Below are positions 24,705 to 33,256 of a stretch of 54,240 nt of DNA, one piece after another. The stretch is from Candidatus Kaiserbacteria bacterium (GTDB lineage: Bacteria; Patescibacteriota; Minisyncoccia; Phycocordibacterales; UBA2100). Under the pieces are notes generated by a model. That model saw only the letters and a program-made list of their open reading frames with translations. It made no database searches and was not told where the DNA came from. Positions within the stretch are counted from its first letter, which is position 1. Every line of letters starts with the position of its first letter. Position numbers and translations under genes: made by a program. Where the stretch lies: contig JACRFI010000006.1 in assembly GCA_016217965.1 (NCBI GenBank), positions 1 to 54,240 on the forward strand. The letters are read 5' to 3'.

Positions 24705-25292
24705 TCAGAGCGAGATGTAGCGCATTTTTACCTCCTTCTCGTTTTCCCCTTCTCCCACAATTTCGACACCGAGCATGCTGCTATCTGAGGTTTTTCCGAT
24801 TCTGCTGAGCACTTTCTCTCCTATGCTTCCCTCGGTAATCGGTAATGCAAGATATTTTATAGTGTTGGGGTGTTCTTTTCTGTATTCTCGCGCCCAAAGT
24901 CGTATTCTTTGTATCGTTTCAACCGCATACTTCACCTCATTTCCGGGCGCATCAAACCAAAGGTCGATGCGGTATTCGCCGTTATCCTTCTCTCTATTCC
25001 GAAAAATGCCGCATCGTCCGACGATGTTCGATTGGTTCTTTGGAGTAATGGCGAGATCCAGCCAGGTCTTACCTTTGGCAATCATGTCTCGAGAATTGCC
25101 GATACCGCTTTCAACTTCACTCATTGTTTGCTCCTCTACTGCCCATCTCTCAAAAAGTTGCTGGTCGTAGTGTGAAAAAATACGAGGCCCGTCATTTCGG
25201 CGCAAGAATCTCATTGAAAGGCTTTCTGTCTCAAGATTTTCCTTTGCTGAAGGCTGCAGACCCTCTCCTGTTTTTGCGGCTTGTGTGCTCAT
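24705..25292 (-). CDS. Hypothetical protein between yebC and ruvC, possibly GNAT-like
   Basis: A 195-residue soluble protein I do not recognise with certainty. The segment NIVGRCGIFRN, followed by YRIDLWFDAPGNEVKYAVE and IRLWAREYRKE, has the strand-turn-helix rhythm of GNAT acetyltransferases, but no clear acetyl-CoA loop can be identified. Its start overlaps the yebC stop by four bases, so it is translated with yebC and probably belongs to the yebC-ruvC unit. Confidence 0.65.
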   Translation of the reverse strand: MSTQAAKTGEGLQPSAKENLETESLSMRFLRRNDGPRIFSHYDQQLFERWAVEEQTMSEVESGIGNSRDMIAKGKTWLDLAITPKNQSNIVGRCGIFRNREKDNGEYRIDLWFDAPGNEVKYAVETIQRIRLWAREYRKEHPNTIKYLALPITEGSIGEKVLSRIGKTSDSSMLGVEIVGEGENEKEVKMRYISL

Positions 25293-25822
25293 TGAGCATT
25301 AGTATACACCTCCTGTACGTCATCGTGGGAATCAATTTGTTCAAGAATGTTCATTAACGACGCGTTGTCAGCCTCGGAAAGGGGAACTGTGGTTTTTGGC
25401 GCATATCCGCCCTCCGGCGCCTTCTCGAATGCCCACAAAGCGCTTCCGGGAGCGGCAAGCACGAGCCCATTCTTAGACAATAGATGCTTTATCTCCTGCG
25501 CGGTGCGATTCCTGTTGTCTGTGAGCGCGTCAATAACGATAGCCGAGCCACCGGGCCCATATGTCTCATAGGTGATTGATTCAAGTTCCCCTGCATCTGC
25601 AGATGTGCCTTTGGTGATCGCCCTTTCGATGGCGTCCTTCGGCATGTTTTCCTTTTTTGCCGTTTCTACGACAGCGCGCACGTTCGCTGCATTCGCGTCT
25701 CCGCCGGCTCTCTTGCTTTCAATCGTGATGCGGCGCGAGAGTTTTCCCCATACGTTGCTTTTTGCAGCGTCATTCGCTCCTTTCTGCCGTTTTATCTGTG
25801 ACCACTTATTGTGACCGCCCAT
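25289..25822 (-). CDS. yebC: YebC/PmpR-family regulatory protein, shortened
   Basis: Member of the YebC/TACO1 family, described as a transcription regulator and, more recently, as a factor that helps ribosomes through proline-rich stretches. The N-terminal signature is GGHNKWSQIKRQKGANDAAK, followed by MPKDAIERAITKG, YETYGPGG, and TDNRNRTAQEIKHLLSKNG. At 177 residues it is about 70 short of typical members. The sequence goes from GSALWAFEK almost directly to the C-terminal LMNILEQIDSHDDVQEVYTN, so much of the third domain is missing. An internal deletion preserved in frame is more likely than truncation. Confidence 0.93.
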   Translation of the reverse strand: MGGHNKWSQIKRQKGANDAAKSNVWGKLSRRITIESKRAGGDANAANVRAVVETAKKENMPKDAIERAITKGTSADAGELESITYETYGPGGSAIVIDALTDNRNRTAQEIKHLLSKNGLVLAAPGSALWAFEKAPEGGYAPKTTVPLSEADNASLMNILEQIDSHDDVQEVYTNAQ

Positions 25823-25827
25823 GGTGG

Positions 25828-25835
25828 ACTATACT
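25828..25835. promoter_or_regulatory. Overlapping divergent -10 elements of yebC and the DUF2585 gene
   Basis: The bases actatact give TATAGT on the minus strand, five bases before the yebC start, and TATACT on the plus strand, 18 bases before ATG 25854. The two polymerases could not bind both at once, so the two genes may be expressed in alternation. Confidence 0.45.
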
Positions 25836-25853
25836 AGGGGCATCTTCCTTCTC

Positions 25854-26414
25854 ATGCAAATTCGCACATGGATATTTATAGGGGGCATGCTAATCGGTAT
25901 ACAGGCGATAGTGCTCTATGTGATGGGGCAGCCGCTCATCAGCGCGAGCGGGATGGTGAAGCTTTGGCACGGAGTTGTTCTCAGTTCTGAGAATTCTCAG
26001 CAGATATCCGATTGGTACACATTCTCGCACGTGTTACACGGCTTTCTTTTCTTCGCAGCTCTTTCATTCCTTTTTCCGCGAATGTCGGTGTGGTTTCGAT
26101 TGGCGATAGCGGTCGGAGTTGAGGTTTCGTGGGAGCTATTTGAGAACACAGACACGATAATCAACAGGTATCGCGAACAAGCGCTCGCGCAAGGATATGT
26201 CGGCGATAGCGTCATCAATTCCGTCTGTGACACGATCGCGATGGTCATCGGGTTCGTGTTTGCCTGGCGCGTCCCCGTTTGGGTTTCTGTGGTCGCGCTG
26301 GTCGCTATCGAAGCCCTGATGCTCTACTTCATTCGCGACAGTCTCACGCTGAACATTACTCAGCTTCTTCATCCTGTGGACTGGGTTTCAGATTGGCAGG
26401 GGGGTCGTATCTAG
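25854..26414 (+). CDS. DUF2585-family (UPF0314) integral membrane protein
   Basis: A 186-residue membrane protein with about five hydrophobic segments. The family pattern is clear: KLWHGVVLSSENSQQISDWY, FSHVLHGFLFF, EVSWELFENTDTIINRYRE, LAQGYVGDSVINSVCDT, and IRDSLTLNITQLLHP. Conserved Trp, His, Glu and Asp residues near the membrane hint at an enzyme, but none is established. The ATG at 25821 in the same frame lies upstream of the promoter, so 25854 is used. The 3' end overlaps the convergent gene by 59 bases. Confidence 0.85.
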   Translation: MQIRTWIFIGGMLIGIQAIVLYVMGQPLISASGMVKLWHGVVLSSENSQQISDWYTFSHVLHGFLFFAALSFLFPRMSVWFRLAIAVGVEVSWELFENTDTIINRYREQALAQGYVGDSVINSVCDTIAMVIGFVFAWRVPVWVSVVALVAIEALMLYFIRDSLTLNITQLLHPVDWVSDWQGGRI

Positions 26415-26931
26415 TGCGCCGAACGGCTTTTTTCCGATCAAATCTATATAGAGGCAGGTGTTTTTCGACGAACATAAGTTCTCGCACGGCGATCAGTAGT
26501 GAGCGGAATGGATCTTGTCCGATTTTGTTTGTCGCATTTTCTCTCCGTTCTTTATTCGTTTCCCATATCGCCTCTAGGTCGCGAGCCTCTTTTTCTAAGA
26601 CACTATCCATAGCTACAGCGCGGGGATCGGGCAACACATGCTCGATCGTATCCGGCGGCCACCACAATTCACCGATACGAATTGTCCCTCTAGCAATCTT
26701 TTTTGCTCTTACTTCATCGCCGCGCATATATTTTGACATCAATTGATTTACAAGTTTATTCAGTGGGCCGACACCTACACCTTCGCGTACCATTCGATAC
26801 GCTCTTTCTAACTCGATGGTGAGATCTCTAGCGATTCGATTTTCTTTGAGTTCTGATGCGTCTCGCACTGTTAGGTTTCCGCGAAAAGACCGCGAGAGCC
26901 TTCCCTCCCGTTTACTTTCAAAATCACTCAT
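26356..26931 (-). CDS. Hypothetical protein translated with ruvB
   Basis: An unrecognised 191-residue, highly charged soluble protein. Arg and Glu are abundant, the middle is helical (LTIELERAYRMVREG, NKLVNQLMSKYMRGDEV), and WWPPD is notable. The C terminus is Pro/Asp/Glu-rich. Its start overlaps the ruvB stop by four bases, so it is made with RuvB. No catalytic motif is apparent. Confidence 0.65.
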   Translation of the reverse strand: MSDFESKREGRLSRSFRGNLTVRDASELKENRIARDLTIELERAYRMVREGVGVGPLNKLVNQLMSKYMRGDEVRAKKIARGTIRIGELWWPPDTIEHVLPDPRAVAMDSVLEKEARDLEAIWETNKERRENATNKIGQDPFRSLLIAVRELMFVEKHLPLYRFDRKKAVRRTRYDPPANLKPSPQDEEAE

Positions 26932-27941
26932 ATCCCCAGCGAAGGTTTCTTTGGCGTATCGAAACCCAGATGAGCGTGTCCTTTTTCGGTAACCGTGCGG
27001 CCGCGGGGGGTGCGCTCGAGAAGACCGAGCTGCATCAAGTACGGTTCGTTCACTTCTTCTAGCGTCGCTTCTTCTTCTGATAGCGCGGCAGCAAGCGTTT
27101 TCAAACCGACAGGACCTCCTTTGAATTTGTCGATGAGCACGGTGAGGAGGTCGCGGTCAGTTTGGTTGAGGCCTATTTCATCAATCTCAAGAAGCGCGAG
27201 GGCTTTCTTTACGGTCTTCATATTCAGCGGCTCACCAGATACTTCAGCAAAATCACGCGCGCGTTTCAAAAGGTAGTTTGCAGTTCTTGGCGTTGCGCGT
27301 GACCGGCGAGAAATCTCTTTCAGAGATTCCGCGTCTATCTCGATGCCAAGTATCTTTGCAGATCGCCGCAACACTTCTGCTATCTCGTCCTCCGTGTAGT
27401 ACGCAAGGCGGAAGGTGCCGCCGGAGAATCGCGAGCGGAGCGGCGCAGAGAGCATCGAGATACGCGTCGTCGCAGCGATGAGCGTGAATGGCGGAAGTTC
27501 AAGTTGCACAGTACGCGCCGACGGACCTTTGCCGATGACGATATCGAGGACCCCTGCTTCCATTGCGGGGTAGAGAACCTCTTCGATGGTGCGATTGAGC
27601 CGATGCACTTCGTCTATAAAAAGAACGTCGCCTGGGGAGAGGTTCGTGAGTATGGCAGCAAGGTCTCCGACGCGCTCTATTGCGGGACCAGACGTTGCGC
27701 GAAGCGATGCACCAATCTCTCGCGACATCAAGTGAGCAAGTGTTGTCTTTCCTAAGCCAGGCGGGCCATACAACAGCACGTGTTCCGGTTGTTGTTTTCG
27801 TCCCTTCGCGGCCGTGAGAAGGATGCGGAGGTTCTCTTTTATCGTCGCTTGGCCAACATACTCCTTCCAGTCGCTCGGCCGTAGCGCTTGGTCGAGTGTT
27901 CGAACGCTTCTTTCATTAGGATTCGGGTCTGTTTTATTCAT
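26928..27941 (-). CDS. ruvB: Holliday junction branch-migration ATPase RuvB
   Basis: Hexameric AAA+ motor that drives branch migration with RuvA. The 337-residue protein starts with the RuvB-typical RTLDQALRPSDWKEYVGQ, then Walker A GPPGLGKTT (K65), Walker B VLFIDEVHRL (D110-E111), sensor 1 IAATTR, and the C-terminal winged helix ending in LMQLGLLERTPRGR and the GHAHLG segment. Full length. It overlaps a downstream unknown gene by four bases and is apart from ruvA and ruvC. Confidence 0.96.
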   Translation of the reverse strand: MNKTDPNPNERSVRTLDQALRPSDWKEYVGQATIKENLRILLTAAKGRKQQPEHVLLYGPPGLGKTTLAHLMSREIGASLRATSGPAIERVGDLAAILTNLSPGDVLFIDEVHRLNRTIEEVLYPAMEAGVLDIVIGKGPSARTVQLELPPFTLIAATTRISMLSAPLRSRFSGGTFRLAYYTEDEIAEVLRRSAKILGIEIDAESLKEISRRSRATPRTANYLLKRARDFAEVSGEPLNMKTVKKALALLEIDEIGLNQTDRDLLTVLIDKFKGGPVGLKTLAAALSEEEATLEEVNEPYLMQLGLLERTPRGRTVTEKGHAHLGFDTPKKPSLGI

Positions 27942-28240
27942 ATTTCAAGCCCGCTAGCGAACATATTGTGTTCGGCAGCGGGGGTTGACAAAAACCTCTT
28001 TCGTGATAGAGTGCCGCCCGGCTTATTTGTACGCGCCTGAAGCGCGAATTTCGCAACGATATAGGACTTTGCCGAGGATGTAGGCGGTTCCAATCCTTTA
28101 CGGATCGGAGTGCTACCTCTCTCCTTAGGTCTCGCTCCACTTTTGATGCATTTCGAAAGCATCGTTGCGAAATTCGCGCTTTTGCGTCTCACAGAACTGT
28201 ACCACCCGGACCAAGCCGTGCAACTTGCTCTCAACAACCA
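27942..28240. other. Gene-free stretch with a large inverted repeat
   Basis: I see no convincing gene in these 299 bases. A 99-codon minus-strand open frame is present, but its composition is unlike its neighbours and it runs through an inverted repeat. The region holds the 142-bp repeat-bounded unit listed separately. Confidence 0.5.
28040..28181. repeat. 142-bp unit with perfect 21-bp inverted ends
   Basis: The 21 bases at 28040-28060 are the exact reverse complement of those at 28161-28181 (core gcgaatttcgcaacgat). The 100-base interior includes a smaller hairpin near 28092-28112. It could be a MITE-like insertion or encode a structured RNA. Confidence 0.6.
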
Positions 28241-29101
28241 TCACAGTGCGAGTAATACGAGCCCTAGTATGAGCCCGCACAGCGCCGCCGCTTTGACCAA
28301 AATGTGGCGCTCTTTGAAATATACAGCTCCCGCGCCAAGCGCCCACAGGCTTGAGAGGGCGCGTTTTCCGGCCGTTGCTATCGACGGCGGCATATAGAGG
28401 AACGCGAAACTAAAGGCGATGGTTGCAATGCTTCCGGATACAAATTGCAAGAGAAGAGATGGGTGAAGCATGTGCCGAGACAAGCGTTCTTTTTTTGCTA
28501 TTGCCAGAACGAAGAAGTAGAGAGTGAGAACGACAAGCGTGATGCCTGCTTCTGCCTCTACCGAATTAAAGTGCGCGATATTGTATTTGAACAGAGATAT
28601 TGTGAGTACTGCGTTTACAGCGGTGAATAGCACTAAGCCTGCACCGCGTTTCTCTATGCCATGATTTCGAAATAGAAAGACAAGTGCAAGAATAATGAGC
28701 GTGATTCCAACCACCTGAGCATATCCAAGCGCGTATCCAAGCACGAAATCAACCGCAAGGAGGAGCGGTATCGTCAGGATACGTATGAAAGAGAATGTGC
28801 TGCGGCTAGCAAGAACTACCGCAAAGATAGCGACGTGCGCTTGCGCCATTTCTAGAACGATGCGCGGAATGAGCGTCGGCAATGATGCTGATGAGAATGT
28901 GAAGCCGCTGGGAAAATTAGGCGCAAAAAAGTGTGCGGGAAGCAGTGTGCCTATCGTCACGATGCCGATAAGGCCTGCAAGATGTGCGACGAACGCCATC
29001 GAGTAGGGGCGTTCTTTATGGTGTGCGATCGTATATTTGCTAACTGAGCTTCCGATTTCTTCGGCAAGTGTCGCGAAACCGATCAGGAATGCGCCAAACA
29101 T
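28241..29101 (-). CDS. EamA/DMT-superfamily-like transporter
   Basis: A 286-residue integral membrane protein with about nine or ten hydrophobic helices in two halves, ending PPSIATAGKRALSSLWALGAGAVYFKE and a last hydrophobic helix. This ending resembles the second half of drug/metabolite transporters. The substrate cannot be told. It begins five bases after the pilB end, so the two genes are probably cotranscribed. Confidence 0.75.
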   Translation of the reverse strand: MFGAFLIGFATLAEEIGSSVSKYTIAHHKERPYSMAFVAHLAGLIGIVTIGTLLPAHFFAPNFPSGFTFSSASLPTLIPRIVLEMAQAHVAIFAVVLASRSTFSFIRILTIPLLLAVDFVLGYALGYAQVVGITLIILALVFLFRNHGIEKRGAGLVLFTAVNAVLTISLFKYNIAHFNSVEAEAGITLVVLTLYFFVLAIAKKERLSRHMLHPSLLLQFVSGSIATIAFSFAFLYMPPSIATAGKRALSSLWALGAGAVYFKERHILVKAAALCGLILGLVLLAL

Positions 29102-29105
29102 TGTA

Positions 29106-30800
29106 TTAGACGACGTTCAAAGCGAGTGTGTCGTCATTGACGTCCACCATGCGTGTCAGCTCATCGAGAGAAGTTACACCCTGCAATACCTTTATCGCAC
29201 CGTCTTGTGCCATGCGGCGTATCTGTTGGTGCGCCGAGGCGACCCACAAGTCGCGCTCGCTTGAAGATTTTCGCACTGCTTGTTCCATATCGCGGTCCAT
29301 CAGTATGACTTCGACGACGGCGATGCGCCCTTTGTAGCCGATGCCGCCGCACTTGAGGCATCCTTTTGGAACCCACATCGTATTCTGTCCCGGAGGGATA
29401 TCCTCTGGGTGTGGAATATTCTTCAGGAGTTTGTCCATTATTTCTTTATCTTTTCCTTCAATGATGCGCGATTCCCGGCAATCTGGGCACAGCCGGCGGA
29501 CGAGACGCTGTGCCATTGATACCGTGACGGACGCGCCGATAATGTCCGCATTCACGCCCATATCAATGAGGCGTGGGAATGTACCTGCAGCATCGTTGGT
29601 GTGCAGCGTTGAGAAGACGAGGTGCCCTGTGAGGGATGCGTGGACCGCAGTCGAAGCGACCTCGGCGTCTCGTATCTCGCCGACCATGATGACATCGGGG
29701 TCCTGGCGGAGTGTCGAGCGTAGGCCAGAGGCGAACGTATAATCACGTGACACTTGCGTCTGCACGATGCCTGGAAGGTGGTATTCGATAGGGTCTTCGA
29801 TGGTGACTATCTTGATGCCGGAGTTATGCACTCTCCGAAGGAATGCGTAGAGCGTTGTCGTTTTACCGCTGCCTGTGGGGCCAGTGTTGAGGATAAGGCC
29901 GTTCGGCTTTGCTATTTCTTTATCGAATATTTCCATCAAGTATTTATCAAAGCCCAATTTTTCCATCGGGAGTGCAATGGTTGATGGGTCGAGAAGACGC
30001 ATGACGATGGTTTCGGCGTATGCGCCGGGAAGAATCGAAGTACGTATTTCTATTTCTTTCTCGTTAACGACGATGGAGAATCTACCGTCTTGCGCGGCAT
30101 TCTTGATGTTGAGCTTGAGGCCCGAGAGAAGTTTGATGCGAGATGAAACGAGGGCGTATGTAGCGGCATCGAATACGGTGACTTCAGTCAAGACGCCGTC
30201 GAGACGGAAGCGCATGCGGACGCCCGTATCTTCCGGCTCCAAGTGCACGTCTGATGCGCCGAGGGAAAGTGCGCCGCCCATGATTATTTCGAGTACGCGC
30301 GAGATGCGGTGGATATCCTTTGAGCCCATGTGTCCCTTTATCTCGACACTCACGTCCTCGAGGGTTTTCAAGGTCTCAAGCATCTGCTGGATGGTTTCGT
30401 TCGAAAGAGTGAGAACGCCCGCTTCTGTTTCTGTAGCGAATGAGAGGTCGTGGTATCTGTCCCACGCATGCTCGAGCGATGCGCGCGAGACAATGAAGCG
30501 GCGAGTCTCATAGCCGAGCCGCTCAAGTGCGAGGGCCGCACGCAGCGAATCTTCGCGCTCCGGCGCACGCATCGCAACGAAGAGTTTCTTGTTCACTTTG
30601 CGAAATGCGGCGACCTCTGCTGCGCGTGCGTCCGCTTCCGGCACGAGAGCAAGCGCATCGGTATCAACTGATTTATTTGTAAGGTCGACGTACTCAACTC
30701 CGTATTTAGGTGCGAGCATTTCCGCCAGTTGCTCCTCTTCTTTTCGGTGCAACTCTTCCAGGCGCTCGTCGCGCTTCTTATCATCGGTGAACTGGACCAT
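29106..30800 (-). CDS. pilB: Type IV pilus assembly ATPase (PilB/GspE family)
   Basis: Hexameric ATPase that powers pilus extension or secretion. The 564-residue protein has an N-terminal GspE_N-type domain, then SLGASDVHLEPEDTGVRMRF, Walker A GPTGSGKTTT (K313), the Asp box TIEDPIEYHLPG, Walker B GEIRDAEVAS, the His box LTGHLVFSTLHTND, and a zinc-binding tetracysteine pair (CPDC and CLKC). A 26-residue upstream extension reaches into the divergent polA gene and contains the promoter, so ATG 30800 is the start. PilB is preferred over GspE because pilM, pilN and pilO relatives occur at 44871-47042. Confidence 0.9.
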   Translation of the reverse strand: MVQFTDDKKRDERLEELHRKEEEQLAEMLAPKYGVEYVDLTNKSVDTDALALVPEADARAAEVAAFRKVNKKLFVAMRAPEREDSLRAALALERLGYETRRFIVSRASLEHAWDRYHDLSFATETEAGVLTLSNETIQQMLETLKTLEDVSVEIKGHMGSKDIHRISRVLEIIMGGALSLGASDVHLEPEDTGVRMRFRLDGVLTEVTVFDAATYALVSSRIKLLSGLKLNIKNAAQDGRFSIVVNEKEIEIRTSILPGAYAETIVMRLLDPSTIALPMEKLGFDKYLMEIFDKEIAKPNGLILNTGPTGSGKTTTLYAFLRRVHNSGIKIVTIEDPIEYHLPGIVQTQVSRDYTFASGLRSTLRQDPDVIMVGEIRDAEVASTAVHASLTGHLVFSTLHTNDAAGTFPRLIDMGVNADIIGASVTVSMAQRLVRRLCPDCRESRIIEGKDKEIMDKLLKNIPHPEDIPPGQNTMWVPKGCLKCGGIGYKGRIAVVEVILMDRDMEQAVRKSSSERDLWVASAHQQIRRMAQDGAIKVLQGVTSLDELTRMVDVNDDTLALNVV

Positions 30801-30807
30801 TCGCTTT

Positions 30808-30813
30808 ATTCTA
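30808..30813 (-). promoter_or_regulatory. -10 element of pilB
   Basis: TAGAAT on the minus strand, seven bases before ATG 30800. A leaderless pilB transcript is predicted. Confidence 0.5.
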
Positions 30814-30834
30814 CCGCATATTATGTGGGCACTC

Positions 30835-30843
30835 TGGTAGTAT
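30835..30843 (+). promoter_or_regulatory. Extended -10 promoter of polA
   Basis: TGG TAGTAT, six bases before ATG 30850. It stands only about 25 bases from the divergent pilB -10, so the two promoters share one short control region. Confidence 0.55.
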
Positions 30844-30849
30844 GGCGCC

Positions 30850-33252
30850 ATGGGCTCGAAAGAAAAAAAGAAACGCATCGTTCTTCTCGACTCGCACGCA
30901 ATACTCCACCGCGCGTACCACGCAATACCGGATTTTTCATCATCAAAAGGCGAGCCGACGGGAGCGCTCTATGGCCTTGTCACGATGCTTCTAAAAATGG
31001 TCGGCGACCTCAAGCCGGACTACGTTGTTGCCGCGCGAGACCTTCCCGGAGGAACATTCCGAGACAAGATGTACGATGCGTACAAAGCAACACGAAAAGA
31101 TACGGAACTCGAACTAATCGATCAGCTCAAAAAGGCCCCCAGTGTCTTTGAAGCGTTCGGTATCCCCGTATATAGCGCGCCAGGATTTGAAGCGGATGAT
31201 GTGATCGGAACCATAGTGAAGCAACTCCAAACAAAGGATGACGTTGATGTCGTCATCGTTACAGGGGATATGGATACGCTTCAACTTGTGAATGGAAAGC
31301 GCGTGCAGGTATACACGCTCCGGCAAGGCATCACCGACACCATCCTTTACGATGAAGACAGGGTGCGTGAGCGGTACGGCTTCGGGCCGAAGAACCTCAT
31401 TGACTACAAAGGTCTCCGAGGTGACCCATCAGACAATATAAAAGGTATCGCTGGTGTCGGCGAGAAAACAGCGACCGATCTCATTACCGCGTTCGGGACC
31501 ATTGAAGATATGTATAATGTCGCGCATAAGGATCCCGACGAATTCAAGAAGCAGGGGATAAAGCCGCGCATATTGCAATTGCTCCTTGGCGGAGAAAAAG
31601 AAGCCAGGCTCTCGAAGGAGCTCGCGACAATTCATAGCGAGGCGCCAATTGCATACCATATCCCGAAGGAGGGATGGCGGCTTTCGGACCACGTTGGATC
31701 CGTGAGTGCGCTTTGTGACAGATTAGAATTTCGTTCGCTCAAGGAGCGTGTGGAGACGGCTGCGAAAAGGAGTGCAGAGAAAGTTGAAACCGGGACACTG
31801 GATTTCGATGGCGAAGAAGAAAAGCGCGAAGAAGACGTTGATTCGGAGAAACTCAAAGAGGCAGCTGTTGCGGTGTGGCTACTCAATTCTGACCTTACGT
31901 CCCCGACGCTCGCAGATGTCCTAACCTATGCAGAGACTCGGGATTTCGAAAAAGCGTGTGAGGTAGTCTTTGAGAAGCTTCGAAAGACCGGAACATTGTG
32001 GGATGTGTACGAGAAGATAGAAAAGCCCCTGATCCCCATTGTGGATCGCATGAACAAAGACGGTATCGCAATTGATTCTACATATCTCGCAAAACTCGAG
32101 AAAGAATACGCGGGGGAGCTCGCAAAAATCGCAACGAGAATATACAAACACGCAGGCCGTGAATTCAACATCTCGTCACCCAAGCAGCTTGGCACAGTTC
32201 TCTTCGACGAGCTGAAGCTTGCGGCAAAGGTGAAAAAAACGGCAACTGGCGCTCGCTCGACGCGAGAAGAAGAGCTCTCGAAATTGAAAGACCTGCACCC
32301 AATAATCGGTGACATCCTTCAGTTCCGCGAGTTGCAGAAACTGCTCTCAACGTATGTCGAGAAAATGCCGAAGATGGTTGGGGAGGACAGGCGGCTCCAC
32401 GCCACGTTTCTTCAGGCTGGCACGACGACTGGCCGTATGGCGAGCACGGACCCGAATATGCAAAATATCCCGATTCGTTCGGAGTATGGGCAGCGAATTC
32501 GGAACGCGTTTGTCGGCAGTGAGGGATGTGTCCTCGTTGCGATTGATTATTCGCAGATAGAATTGCGGGTAGCGGCGGGGCTCTCCGGCGATGCGAAATT
32601 GGTCGATGTCTTTAAGCGAGGCGGTGACATTCATACAGCAGTTGCGTCGCAAGTGTTCGCGGTTCCGCCGGAGCATGTTGATAAAGAGATGCGGCGGCGC
32701 GCCAAAGTCATTAACTTCGGCATTTTGTATGGCATGGGCGTGAATGCGCTGCGTGTCGCGCTAGGTGAAGGCGTCACTCGCGAAGAAGCATCAAAATTTC
32801 TTGCAGAATATTTCGCAAGTTACCCTGACCTTTCTCGTTTTGTGGAGAAAACAAAACAGACTGCCGAGCGAATAGGGTATACCGAGACGCTCTTTGGCAG
32901 ACGGCGCTATTTCCCTGGTTTCAAATCGCGTATGCCGGCTCTGAAGGCGCAGGCGGAGCGCATGGCAGTGAATGCGCCGATACAAGGTACGCAATCTGAC
33001 ATCATTAAGCTTGCGATGGTAGAAGCGGACCACATGATAGAAAAAAAAGGTTGGCGCCAATCTGCGAAGCTCGTGTTACAGGTTCATGACGAGCTTGTGT
33101 ATGAAGTCGAGGAGAAAAAAGCAGAGGAAATTGGGCGTGCGATCAAAGAGATAATGGAGTCATCGAGTGCGGAAGATGGATTAAGCGGCGTTCCAATCGT
33201 TGCTGAAATGTCCATCGGACAAAACTGGGGTGAGATGAGAAGAGTACAATGA
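30850..33252 (+). CDS. polA: DNA polymerase I, proofreading domain reduced
   Basis: Repair and Okazaki-fragment-processing polymerase. The 800-residue protein has an N-terminal 5'-nuclease domain (about residues 1-290, with LLDSHAILHRAYHA, GFEADDVIGT, VTGDMDTLQL, GLRGDPSDNI). A linker of only about 90 residues replaces the 3'-5' exonuclease domain. The family A polymerase domain follows, with DYSQIELRVAA (D566), RRRAKVINFGILYGMG, and VHDELVYEV (D747-E748). Polymerase and flap-nuclease residues are intact. No proofreading motifs (DxE, Exo II, Exo III) are visible in the linker. It is followed four bases later by the holA-like gene. Confidence 0.95.
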   Translation: MGSKEKKKRIVLLDSHAILHRAYHAIPDFSSSKGEPTGALYGLVTMLLKMVGDLKPDYVVAARDLPGGTFRDKMYDAYKATRKDTELELIDQLKKAPSVFEAFGIPVYSAPGFEADDVIGTIVKQLQTKDDVDVVIVTGDMDTLQLVNGKRVQVYTLRQGITDTILYDEDRVRERYGFGPKNLIDYKGLRGDPSDNIKGIAGVGEKTATDLITAFGTIEDMYNVAHKDPDEFKKQGIKPRILQLLLGGEKEARLSKELATIHSEAPIAYHIPKEGWRLSDHVGSVSALCDRLEFRSLKERVETAAKRSAEKVETGTLDFDGEEEKREEDVDSEKLKEAAVAVWLLNSDLTSPTLADVLTYAETRDFEKACEVVFEKLRKTGTLWDVYEKIEKPLIPIVDRMNKDGIAIDSTYLAKLEKEYAGELAKIATRIYKHAGREFNISSPKQLGTVLFDELKLAAKVKKTATGARSTREEELSKLKDLHPIIGDILQFRELQKLLSTYVEKMPKMVGEDRRLHATFLQAGTTTGRMASTDPNMQNIPIRSEYGQRIRNAFVGSEGCVLVAIDYSQIELRVAAGLSGDAKLVDVFKRGGDIHTAVASQVFAVPPEHVDKEMRRRAKVINFGILYGMGVNALRVALGEGVTREEASKFLAEYFASYPDLSRFVEKTKQTAERIGYTETLFGRRRYFPGFKSRMPALKAQAERMAVNAPIQGTQSDIIKLAMVEADHMIEKKGWRQSAKLVLQVHDELVYEVEEKKAEEIGRAIKEIMESSSAEDGLSGVPIVAEMSIGQNWGEMRRVQ
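33245..33250 (+). promoter_or_regulatory. -10 element before the holA-like gene
   Basis: TACAAT in the last codons of polA, six bases before ATG 33257. It could give a separate leaderless transcript for the downstream gene. Confidence 0.35.
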
Positions 33253-33256
33253 CGAC

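Noticed and set aside
27938-28237. A 99-codon minus-strand open frame downstream of the EamA-like gene
   Set aside because: It runs through the perfect inverted repeat, overlaps the ruvB start, and has no recognisable domain or promoter.
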